From: a bacterium
GTDB lineage: Bacteria; Bacillota_I; Bacilli_A; RF39; UBA660
DNA: 64,000 bases
Reading direction: 5' to 3'
Assembly (NCBI GenBank): GCA_004563275.1
Contig: SFSZ01000006.1
Coordinates: forward strand, 1 to 64,000
Shown here: positions 43,858-53,500 of the stretch, piece after piece
Position numbering within the stretch: the stretch's first letter is position 1
Layout of the letters: the number at the start of each line of letters is the position of its first letter
Program-made: the position numbers and the translations under genes
Notes under the pieces: model-generated
The model's database searches: none
The model's input: the letters and a program-made list of their open reading frames with translations, nothing else
Told to the model about the DNA's origin: nothing

Positions 43858-44500
43858 TTTCAAAGTTGTCTTAAAAGTTATCAAGAAAAAAGTCAAGCTA
43901 AGATACTTACTTTTACTAATCGTTTTATTAGTAAGTAATACCTTTGCTTGGTTTATTTATAATACCCAAGTAGACAACAAAATAGATGTTCATGTTCGTG
44001 CTTGGAGAATTGTCTTAACTAAAGAAGATTCTCAATTATCTGACTATGTAACTTTTAATGTTCAAAATGTATATCCTGGTATGACTGATTATACTGATAG
44101 TTTAAAAGTATATAATCAAGGAGAAGTAGGAGCAACCCTAAGATATACAATTATGTCAGCTAATATTTTAGGAACCGAATACATCTCTAAGGAGGGACGT
44201 GCAGAGAAGGGCGAAAACGCAGTAGATACTGATTTATCTAGTGGTGAGCTAGAACAGAAACTAGCAAGTGATTTTCCCTTTAAAATCAGCTTTAAAATGG
44301 GTAAGGATAGTCTAGCAGCCGAAGAAGATGAAACAACATATACATTAACTGTAACCTGGGCTTATGAATCAGGTGATGATGCTATGGATACTTATTATGG
44401 TAATTTAGCATATGATTACATCCATAATAACCCTAATACATCATGTATAACCCTAAAAGTAAAAATTGATATTGCACAAGAAAACACTAGTGGAAACTAG
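43841..44500 (+). CDS. TasA-like secreted protein
   Basis: Signal segment LRYLLLLIVLLVSNTFAWFIYNTQV: the AWF after the hydrophobic run is typical of SipW substrates. The mature beta-rich domain has NVYPGMTDYTDSLKVYNQGEVGATLRYTI near 85, the usual strand region of the family. Length is 219 residues from ATG 43841, preferred over a codon 36 bases upstream because GAGG lies nine bases before it. It overlaps the peptidase stop, so translation is coupled. A terminator shared with the convergent gene follows. Confidence 0.75.
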   Translation: MAKKSNFKVVLKVIKKKVKLRYLLLLIVLLVSNTFAWFIYNTQVDNKIDVHVRAWRIVLTKEDSQLSDYVTFNVQNVYPGMTDYTDSLKVYNQGEVGATLRYTIMSANILGTEYISKEGRAEKGENAVDTDLSSGELEQKLASDFPFKISFKMGKDSLAAEEDETTYTLTVTWAYESGDDAMDTYYGNLAYDYIHNNPNTSCITLKVKIDIAQENTSGN

Positions 44501-44507
44501 TGTTTTT
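44483..44507. terminator. Shared intrinsic terminator of convergent surface genes
   Basis: AACACTAGT (44483-44491) pairs perfectly with ACTAGTGTT (44496-44504), followed by T on the plus strand and preceded by A, so it works in both directions. Confidence 0.75.
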
Positions 44508-44510
44508 ATA

Positions 44511-45089
44511 TTATCCTCTTAATTGAATAACATTGACATTAACCTTAAATTTAGCAACACCACTATTAGCAGCGGTAGTATCATGAACATTAGTCATAGT
44601 TTCATCATCAGTTTGATCAACCCATTCAACATAAACTCTAACGGTTAAAGCACGATTTTGATCATTTAATAAAATATTACCACTAATTGGACCATTATAA
44701 GTATAAGAATGACCATTTATTTCATATTTAGTTATTTTTAAATCCGTTACAGTATTATCATCTGCTTCACTTAAAGAAATATCATAAGAGAAAGAAACAT
44801 CAGTTGTACTACCATCTAAAGTAATATCAAAATATCCAGTAGCAGTAGGAGCAATAACACCCTCTTTAATATTTTCATTTCCTGTAAAAGTAGGTTCTAA
44901 TACTTCAGAAAAATTTGAGTTCTGACTAATATCTTGATTATTAACTAAAATATTCCATCTAGCAATTGTAATATTAGTATCAGCATCAGCAGTAGATAAA
45001 TACTTAGCATAAGTAGATTGAATTAAAGAAACACAATAAAATAAAGCAAGTAAAGCTAATAAAAATGTTATTTTTCTATTAAGTTTCAT
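44511..45089 (-). CDS. TasA/camelysin-like secreted protein (minus strand)
   Basis: Signal segment FLLALLALFYCVSLIQSTYAKYLSTA is followed by the mature start ADADTNITIARWNI. Its VIAPTATGYFDITLDGS block is shared with the protein at 36674. The start at 45089 is strongly supported by AAGGAGGTCG just upstream. 192 residues. It is the only minus-strand gene in the locus and is divergent from the 45320 gene, sharing a control region. It is probably a surface or fibre subunit with separate timing. Confidence 0.78.
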   Translation of the reverse strand: MKLNRKITFLLALLALFYCVSLIQSTYAKYLSTADADTNITIARWNILVNNQDISQNSNFSEVLEPTFTGNENIKEGVIAPTATGYFDITLDGSTTDVSFSYDISLSEADDNTVTDLKITKYEINGHSYTYNGPISGNILLNDQNRALTVRVYVEWVDQTDDETMTNVHDTTAANSGVAKFKVNVNVIQLRG

Positions 45090-45123
45090 AAATTCGACCT
45101 CCTTATCCCTTATAATCAACTTA

Positions 45124-45152
45124 ATTATAATATATAAGGATGTAAATTGACA
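45124..45152 (-). promoter_or_regulatory. Promoter of the minus-strand TasA-like gene
   Basis: On the minus strand TGTCAA (45152-45147), a 17-base spacer and TATAAT (45129-45124). A GGATGTA element (45138-45144) lies in the spacer, with its inverted partner TACATCC at 45194-45200, a possible operator pair. Confidence 0.5.
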
Positions 45153-45206
45153 TAAATATGACAAAAAAATCATCTTACTTTACACAAATTTTATACATCC
45201 AAATTT

Positions 45207-45232
45207 CAACAAAAAACGACATATTTTTGTTG
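45207..45232. promoter_or_regulatory. Inverted repeat overlapping a -35 box, candidate operator
   Basis: CAACAAAAA (45207-45215) and TTTTTGTTG (45224-45232) are a perfect 9-bp inverted repeat with an 8-base spacer. It overlaps the -35 of the 45320 gene, as a repressor site would. Confidence 0.5.
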
Positions 45233-45258
45233 CATTATTTAAAAACTTGTTTTATAAT
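45230..45258 (+). promoter_or_regulatory. Promoter of the 45320-47084 unit
   Basis: TTGCAT (45230-45235), a 17-base spacer and TATAAT (45253-45258). The leader has a small hairpin (ATGAAG/CTTCAT, 45267-45285) and AAAGGAG before ATG 45320. Confidence 0.65.
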
Positions 45259-45319
45259 TATATTGTATGAAGATAGTAACTTCATAAAACCATGAACATA
45301 ATTTTGAAAGGAGTACATT

Positions 45320-46024
45320 ATGGCAAAAGAAGTCATTGTAACTGCAGACAAAATTAGTAAATGGCAAAAATTCGGAAAGATTATAAAAATCTCGCTGCTA
45401 ATACTTTTACTATTTTTAATTATAATTTATTTAGTTTTAAAAGTAACATATCATGGTGGTAGCTTTGTAGTTAATTTAAAACCAAATGAATCAATAGATA
45501 GTGGTTTAGCAATGTATGAATCACTTTATGATCGAGTAGGGAAAAGAACACTAAAAGCAGATAACTTGCAATTTATGGACAATATATCAATAAAATGGCT
45601 ACCAAGTAATATAAATGATGCAGGTGAAGGCTCACACAATGGAGATAACTACATAGCTTATACTTTTTATATTGAAAATCAAGGCAAAGACGTTCTTAAT
45701 TATTGGTATAAAATGGTTATAGACGATATAGTTAAAAATGTTGATGAAGCAGCAAGAATAATGATCTTTATTAACGGTGAATCAACAGTGTATGCTAAAG
45801 GAAGTTCCAGAGATGGAACACCTGAAAAAGGCACTGAAAAGTTCAGAGATGATAAAGATGGAACAATAATTTTAAAACAAAGAGCGAATCTGTATTCAGG
45901 GGAAATTGATAAAATAACGGTTGTAGTTTGGATTGAAGGTGACGATCCTGAATGCATTGATGCCCTTATCGGAGGCGAATTAAAAATGCATATGGACATA
46001 ACTGAAGAACATCCTCAAGCGTAA
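45320..46024 (+). CDS. Membrane-anchored surface protein beside TasA-like gene
   Basis: A basic N-terminus is followed by a single helix (about 22-45, KISLLILLLFLIIIYLVL) and an extracellular beta-rich domain of 190 residues. Unlike its neighbours it has no AWF or KY cleavage pattern, so it may stay anchored and act as an accessory for the fibre, as TapA-type proteins do; that is an analogy only. Ends EEHPQA with no sorting motif. GAAAGGAG precedes the ATG, and the next gene follows after 25 bases. Confidence 0.65.
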   Translation: MAKEVIVTADKISKWQKFGKIIKISLLILLLFLIIIYLVLKVTYHGGSFVVNLKPNESIDSGLAMYESLYDRVGKRTLKADNLQFMDNISIKWLPSNINDAGEGSHNGDNYIAYTFYIENQGKDVLNYWYKMVIDDIVKNVDEAARIMIFINGESTVYAKGSSRDGTPEKGTEKFRDDKDGTIILKQRANLYSGEIDKITVVVWIEGDDPECIDALIGGELKMHMDITEEHPQA

Positions 46025-46049
46025 AATGAAATGAATTGGAGTGTAGAAA

Positions 46050-47084
46050 ATGGAAAAAAAGAAGAAAAATAAAAAAAGAAAATTAGGTTCATTATTACTA
46101 CTTTTATTCTTAACAGTAGTAATGTTAGCAACATCAACATATGCATGGTTCACAGCTAATAAAACTGTAACTGTTTCTGATATTAATGTTTATGTAGCTA
46201 CAAGTTCAGGTTTGCAAATTTCAACAAATGCAACTGACTGGAAAACATTGATTTTAAATGATGATATTACAGCAGGATATACATTACAAGATGGTGGTAA
46301 TACACTAGATGATAAAAATCAATTTCCAACTGAACTATCACCAGTTTCAACGGTAGGAACAGCTAATGCAGGATTATTAAATATGTATAAAGGTACAGTT
46401 GCTGCTGATATGGCAGATGGTGGTACATTCAAATTAACTGCTACAAAAGAAACAGAAGCAAAAGGTACTACTGGAGCATTTATTGCATTTGATATCTTCC
46501 TTAAAACAGAAAAAGCAGAAGATTTATATTTACAAAACGGATCAGGTGTTACTGTAACTGATGCTAAAGCAGATAATGGATTACAATATGCTTCAAGAAT
46601 GGCATTCGTTATTGAAGGAAATACAACTGCAACTGATAAACCATACAATATGGCAAATAAATTTGAAGCATCAGACATCAAAATTTTAGAACCAAATTAT
46701 GATGGACATACAGCAAACGGAATTACAAATGGTCAATTATATTATACTCAATATGGTGATATGTCTGGCTTAACTGCTGGAAAAAATAATGCAAAAGTTG
46801 CTTATGATGGAGTTAAAGACGTTATTACTACTGGAATTGCTTTAGCTCAAACTAATGCAACAAATAACGCTGACAAATTCCAAAGAGTAACAACAATTGA
46901 ATTAAAGGATGATTTCTCTAAAGCTGCTGAAACAGAATCAAATAAATTATTATATTCATCATTCCCAGCAGGTGTAACAAAAATGAGAGTATACCTATGG
47001 ATTGAAGGACAAGATATTGACTGTGAAAACAACGCATCAGGATCTTACTTAACATTCAATATTTCATTTACACAGAATGCTTAA
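46050..47084 (+). CDS. TasA-like major surface subunit
   Basis: A Lys-rich start, a signal helix and then VVMLATSTYAWFTANKTVTV, the pattern of abundant SipW-processed proteins in Bacillota. The mature 310 residues are rich in Ala, Thr, Asn, Gly and Asp, with no Cys except one near the C-terminus, as expected of a fibre subunit. It uses more GCA, ACA and GGA codons than its neighbours, which suggests high expression. The terminator after it makes a two-gene unit with the 45320 gene. Confidence 0.75.
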   Translation: MEKKKKNKKRKLGSLLLLLFLTVVMLATSTYAWFTANKTVTVSDINVYVATSSGLQISTNATDWKTLILNDDITAGYTLQDGGNTLDDKNQFPTELSPVSTVGTANAGLLNMYKGTVAADMADGGTFKLTATKETEAKGTTGAFIAFDIFLKTEKAEDLYLQNGSGVTVTDAKADNGLQYASRMAFVIEGNTTATDKPYNMANKFEASDIKILEPNYDGHTANGITNGQLYYTQYGDMSGLTAGKNNAKVAYDGVKDVITTGIALAQTNATNNADKFQRVTTIELKDDFSKAAETESNKLLYSSFPAGVTKMRVYLWIEGQDIDCENNASGSYLTFNISFTQNA

Positions 47085-47086
47085 TA

Positions 47087-47115
47087 AAAAACTTCAAGAA
47101 ATTGAAGTTTTTTTT
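47087..47115 (+). terminator. Intrinsic terminator after TasA-like gene
   Basis: AAAAACTTCAA and TTGAAGTTTTT form a strong hairpin followed by further T. Confidence 0.75.
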
Positions 47116-47125
47116 AATTTATTAG

Positions 47126-47154
47126 TTGCATTTTTATAATTTATATTATATACT
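47126..47154 (+). promoter_or_regulatory. Promoter of an unassigned transcript
   Basis: TTGCAT (47126-47131), a 17-base spacer and TATACT (47149-47154). The -35 is the same as that of the 45320 promoter. No good ORF follows. Confidence 0.6.
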
Positions 47155-47160
47155 ACATAT

Positions 47161-47510
47161 AGTTAATAGGATAAACCCATTAACCATAAATATCTAATTC
47201 TAAAAAATTAAATATTTATAACTATTAATTATTAAATAATAAATAATAAAATAGGTAATGTGTTATTTATACCTAAAAAGTATATTAATAATTACCAAAC
47301 AAAAAAATTTATTATTTAAAAAAATTTAATAATTAATGATATTTTATATAGTATTCGTGAAGTACTATTTGGGTAAAGATATTGAGCTATTAACTAAAAT
47401 ACGTATTTGTGGAATCTTAATATCGATTATTATTTTTATACTTGTCAATATAAGAATAATAAAAATAAATCCACGAGGAATATACTGTCTGACTAACAGT
47501 ATATTTTTTT
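47161..47510 (+). ncRNA. Candidate structured non-coding RNA
   Basis: This stretch lies between a good promoter and a strong terminator (AATATACTGT at 47479-47488 with ACAGTATATT at 47496-47505, then T). Possible stems are ATAAATAT/ATATTTAT near 47190-47218, GGTAAT/ATTACC at 47254-47296 with inner TATAC/GTATA, and ATAGTA/TACTAT at 47348-47368. The only ORF of note (47336-47560) crosses the terminator and has no ribosome site. It could be a small RNA or a regulated leader of the adhesin downstream. Confidence 0.4.
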
Positions 47511-47552
47511 GTCTTAAAATGTCATATTTTAGTATAAAAATAGAGATAAATA

Positions 47553-47561
47553 TGTTATAAT
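47553..47561 (+). promoter_or_regulatory. Extended -10 promoter of the giant adhesin
   Basis: TGT-TATAAT (TATAAT at 47556-47561), 26 bases before ATG 47588; the leader carries GGGGATG. Confidence 0.6.
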
Positions 47562-47587
47562 TTTAATAGTATGGGGATGTATCGACT

Positions 47588-50500
47588 ATGCTAAAAAAAC
47601 TAAAGAATTTTATAACAAAATATAAATTTTTAATAGCGGGATTTGTCCTAGTTTTTTGTGTGCTTATTTTAATTTTAGTTCCTACATTTTCTGAAAAAAC
47701 TACCTCAACAATTTGGGATGGAAGTATTGCATCATCTTTTACTTCTGGAGATGGAACTCAAAATAATCCATATATCATCAGTAATGGTTCTGAATTAGCA
47801 TACCTATTTTCAAAATTAAAAAGCGAAGATTCCTCATCATACTTTAATAAATTTTATGAAATAGAAAATAATATAAATTTTGATAATCGTGATTTTTCTT
47901 TTATAGATGCAACTAAAACCTTTAGTGGCACTATCAATGGTAATGGTTATATCCTATCAAATTTAACTCTTAACACATGCAGCTTAAATGAAGAAACAAA
48001 TACTTGTGAATATGCTTTATTTTCTAATCTAAATAATGCCACTATTAAAAACATTAATATTTCAAATTTAACAATTACATCAAATACAATTAGTAATCAT
48101 CGTTCAGTAGCAGTCATTAGCACATCAGCAACTAATTCAAACATTAATAATATCTCACTAAGTAACATTGAATATAAAATAACAGCTGATCAAAACTATG
48201 ACATAAAATCATCCGGACTATTAATCACTGATAATCAAAACAATACTATTGAAAACATCCATATTGATTTAAAAGATAATAATTCAAATACATCAAATTT
48301 AATTCATACTTATAATAACAGCACTGTATCAAATATAATTTATCATAAAAACAATACAAAACTATTTAATAATGTAGACACTGAAATAAGCACATCTTAT
48401 GGATATAATAAAACTAATAATATAATAACTTTCGAAAATAATTATCCTGTCAAAACAATCTTAAATACATTAAATAAAAAGTCTGAGTTAACATGGGTGT
48501 ATGCTGATAACACCATCAGAATGAGAAATACTGGGGTAGACGAAGTAAAAACAAAAGCAGCACCAACAAGTATAACATCTCATGAATCCGGAATATCTGG
48601 TAGTACTATCTATATAAATGATTTTATAGCAGATTATGATTATTATATGGGACTTAACTATACAACAAGTACTAATCAAAATATTCCTACTAGAGTATCT
48701 AAAAATATTTATAGTGATAATAATTTAGTCTATGTAGCCGCAACTTACAAAGGAGCAGACTATGATAGCAAAAATACTGGGACAGTATCATTAACTGAAA
48801 ATCAAAATACCTATGTATATTATAAAGTTTATGAAATAAATACTAACAATACAACTGACCAATCAGACGATTATGTTGAATTTGATCTTATTGATAATCC
48901 TTATGCCAATAGACCAAAAGATAAAGCCTTTAATGGCTGGTTAACAGATTATCAAAATGCAGAAGTAACTTTAGACCGAGATATTTATGTTCGTAAAGTT
49001 AAAATACCTGTAACTTATGAAAATGGCAAACCAAAGCCAATCGAAATAACTTTTAATGCTTCATGGATTCAAGCAAGAACCTATAATGTCAGTGGTAGTT
49101 ATTGGAATAATGCTTTTGATTACTTCTATAATGAAGGATTAAAATTAGCAAGTGGAACAATATCATATTGGGATATTGAAGATTTATACTATGCCGTAAC
49201 TGTTGCCAGAAATGGACAATTATTAGCAGGTGACTATCAACAATCAATTTGGTATGGTTGGCAAGAAGTAACAAGTAATACAACATGTCGTACTAATGGT
49301 GGATGTCAAGTAAGAAGACCAGCAGCCGGCACTGAATATCAAGCAACCAGAACTTACTATACCTTAACAATTGATTCTGGTGGTTGGGTTGGAACATCCT
49401 ATACTTTTACGGAAACAACACCTCAATATGTTACAGAATCCAGTGACATTGTAAAAACTGGTGAGATAGCTGGTGGATTATATCGCAAAGTAACACTACC
49501 TTATGGTGAACAATTAAATGGTTACTATAACAAACAGGGAAATTTACTTACATCAGGCACATGTACACAAGGTAATGGCTGCACATATTATGAATATATT
49601 AATCTAAAAAATGAAAACGGTACTGTAGAAACCGTTATAGATGGAGTAGAGTATTACTTCTTAGTAACAAGAGACACAAATATAGCTTTTGTAACCGGAA
49701 ACTTGACTGGTACTTGGTCTAATCAAACCAAACCGTTTACCTTAACATCAATTAACAATGGTACAAATAACATTAATAGATATTATTGGAATGCTAATAA
49801 TACCATTCAAGTTGGAGCTGATACTAGAATTGAAATGATTAGAATTAGGTCTGGACAAAATATGCAAAACGATGACACATCTCCTACATCAACCAGAACT
49901 ATCTATGGAAATTATAATAATCTAAAAATCGGTAGAGGAATAACTCAATATAATAGTTATGCTTCATTTGCTTCAGCAGCTGGTGGTTCAACATCATTTT
50001 CAGGTACAACCGTTAAAAGATATACATTTATCGTTGAATCGGGATTCTATAATAACCTAGGATTAACAACTACCACATCATCAGGTGGAACTCACTATGT
50101 AATGGCTTATGGAACTTACGGAAACGATTATGATCGCGTTACTAATAATAACAATAATTTACTAGTTCAATACTGTGCTTCGGGCTCATGGGCTGGAACC
50201 ATTAAAAGTACATCAACTAATACCATTGCTTTAAATACAACTGTTAAAAGTGGTAATATTGGTCGTAATAATTATGAATATGCTGCTGGATTATATGTTG
50301 GTGGTCGTAACAATGGTAATCACTATGTATTAAGAAAAGCAATCATTGAAGGTGGAACTCAAGCAAATGTTATCGGTGGACCTCTTTCAGTTGAATCAAA
50401 TGTTTTAAATGGAAGTACTTTCTTAAATGATACATATATTTATGTTAAAGGTGGTACACCAGATATAATTGTTGGTGGTGCTGGAGCCTCAAGTACTTAT

Positions 50501-53500
50501 GGAAATAGAGTAATTCAAGTTACCGGTGGAACCGTAAATTATGCCGTATTTGGCGGTTCAAATGGTGTAACCGGATCAGATGGTGGAACATATCCAGGTA
50601 TTCTTTATGGCGACTCTTATGTTTATATTGGTGGTCATGCCACAATTGGTAATGGTTCAAACACTAATCATTCAGTATCAGCCGTTGAGTCAGGAAGCGT
50701 CTTTGGAGCTGGTAACGGCAACTCTTCATCAGTGGGTGTTGGATCAGTAAACAATTCATACATCGTAATAGATGGAGAAGCTGTAATTAATAAAAATGTC
50801 TATGGTGGTGGCAACTACGGAGCAACAGGTTATGGCAACAGTAGAACCTATAATCCATCACATACCGAAATCAAAATAAATGGTGGTACAATTAATGGCT
50901 CAGTATATGGAGCTGGAAATAATAATGGAGCAGGTAACTATGCTCATACCGTAACATCAGGTAGTGGCTGGAATCAAACCAGTATTAACTACTATGATAT
51001 CGATTCATCAATTAAAATTGAAATGAATGGTGGAACTGTTAAAACTGGTATTTATGGAGGCTCAAACGTATCTGGAACCGTTTATGGAAGCACTGATGTT
51101 AAAATTCTAAATGGTAATGCTAAAGATGTTTATGGTGGTGGAGAAGGACAAAGAACCTTCGTTAGAGATAATGTTGATGTAACCATCGGTACTGAAACAA
51201 ATGGCCCAACTATAAGTGGTAACGTTTATGGTGGTTCAGCTTATGGAACCGTTAATGCCTCTACAACATCAGCAGCTGCTAATACAAAAACCGTTAATGT
51301 AACCGTTAATAATGGAACAATAACTGGTGATGTCTTTGGTGGAGCAAAAGGAAACGGTACAACAGTCCCTTACGTAAAAGGCAATATCACTGTAAATATC
51401 AATGGTGGAACAATTGCTAATGTTTATGGTGGCTTCGATGCCAACGGTAGTCCTGAAAATAAAGACTATGTTTATCTAAATGGTGGAGTCATTGGTTCAG
51501 CCTTTGGTGGTGGTAAAAATACTTCTCAAACTGAAACAAACATCTATCTAAGAGGTTCAGAAGCTGGCTATGTTTATGGAGGTTCAAATCAAAGCGGTGA
51601 CGTAACCACAACTAACGTTCATATCGAATCCGGTACATCAAATTATGTCTTTGGTGGCAATAATTTAGGTGGAACTTGTGAAGAAACTAACGTAACAATG
51701 ACCGGTGGAACCGTTAAAGAAAATTTACTTGGTGGTGGAAACGCGGTTGAAACAACCACAACTAATGTTGATATTTCAAATGGCAAAGTAAAAAATGTCT
51801 TTGGCGGTGGCAATGAAGCTGGAGTAACCAATGAAACCAATGTTAATATTAATGGTGGTAATATCACTAATTCCTTTGGTGGTTCAAACAAAGCAGGAAA
51901 TGTTGCTAAATCAAATGTAACCTTAAATACTAATACAAGTAAACCAAGTAGTGAATCAAAATTAAAATTAGTTGTAACAACAACATCAAGAAAAATTGAA
52001 GATTGGGAAAAGAATAATTATGGTACCAACTTTAATAGTATAAGAGCTGTTAAAGTAACCGTTACAAACAACACTAATAAAACTATTAATTCATGGGCAG
52101 GTACACTAAATATCCCAGGAAGCCAATTATATAATAACTATTCATCAGACACTAACGTAATTGATAATAATGGCTTATATAGCTTTACCTCAGCAAGTAG
52201 ATGGACATCAGGTACTCATCATGTTCTAAGTCCAAATGAAACTTATTCATTCGAATTTAATGCCTTATCAGAAACTCCAAGTGATCAAGAAGTAAGCTAT
52301 GATTATCAATTTGAAGGAAATAGTACTGATGGAGAAAGCTATACAGATACCAACATGGGCTTTAGAATCTATGGTGGCAATAACGAAGGTGGCAACACCA
52401 ACGAAAGTAATATTACTTTAAATAACGGTTATGCAATGGAAGTATATGGTGGTAATAACCTAGGTGGTACAACCGTTGTAACAAATATTAGATTTAATAA
52501 TGGAACTGTTGAAAGTATTTATGGTGGTGGAAACCAAGCTGAATCAACCACAACTAATATTGCTCTTAATGGAGGTACATCAACTAATGTCTTTGGTGGT
52601 GGAAACCAAGCTGAGGTAACAACATCAAATGTTAATATTAACGGTGGAACTTCAACAAATATTTATGGTGGTGGAAACCAAGCTGGAGTTCAAACCACAA
52701 ATTTAAATACAACCACATCAACAACCATGAATGTAACCAATATCTTTGGTGGTTCAAACCAAAGTGGTAATGTTACAAAAGCTAATATTGATATTAAAGC
52801 TGGAACTTATACTAATATCTATGGTGGAAACAATAAAGGTGGAGTAACAACCGAACCAATCATAGATATTTCAAACGGAACAATTGAAAACGTTTATGGT
52901 GGTGGTAATGAAGCCGTAGTAACTAAAACTAAAATAACTATCACCGGTGGTAACATTAATGATGTTTATGGTGGTGGTAATGCCGCTGCTATAACTGAAA
53001 ACACAAATCTAACAATTACCGGTGGAACAATTAAACAAAACACCTATGGTGGTGGCAACTTTGGAGTCGTTAATGGCTCTACTAACGTTGTTATTCAAAA
53101 CGGAACTATCGGTGGAAGTGCTTATGGTGGTGGCAACGGGACAACCGCTATCGTAAAAGGTAATACCAATATTGCCGTAGGCGGAACTACAACCATCGGA
53201 ACCACTGCTTGTCAAAAACCAAGTGATTGTTCGCTATTTGGTGGTGGTAATGCCGCAGCAACTGGTGATGATACAAACAATAATAGTACTGCTAACGTTG
53301 AACTAGCTGGTGGGACTATTTTTGGAAACGTTTATGGTGGAGCTAATACCTCAGTAGTTTATGGTCAAACCAAACTAAATATCGGTGCTGAAGTAACAGA
53401 TACTAACATAACTAAAGGAAATATCTTAATAAGCGGAACCGTCTTTGGTGGAGGGGAAGCTAATGCATCTGGTTCAGATGATTACGACTATACCTTCATC

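Noticed and set aside
47336..47560. ORF of 74 codons before the adhesin
   Set aside because: It runs through a strong terminator and the adhesin promoter region, has no ribosome site and has low-complexity content.
47161..47580. c-di-GMP or other known riboswitch before the adhesin
   Set aside because: No conserved GEMM-type core or other riboswitch consensus found; kept only as a candidate unknown RNA.
51643..51891. Minus-strand ORF inside the adhesin repeats
   Set aside because: It is a shadow of the GGTGG repeat coding strand; Pro/Thr/Val-rich content is the antisense of the Gly repeats.
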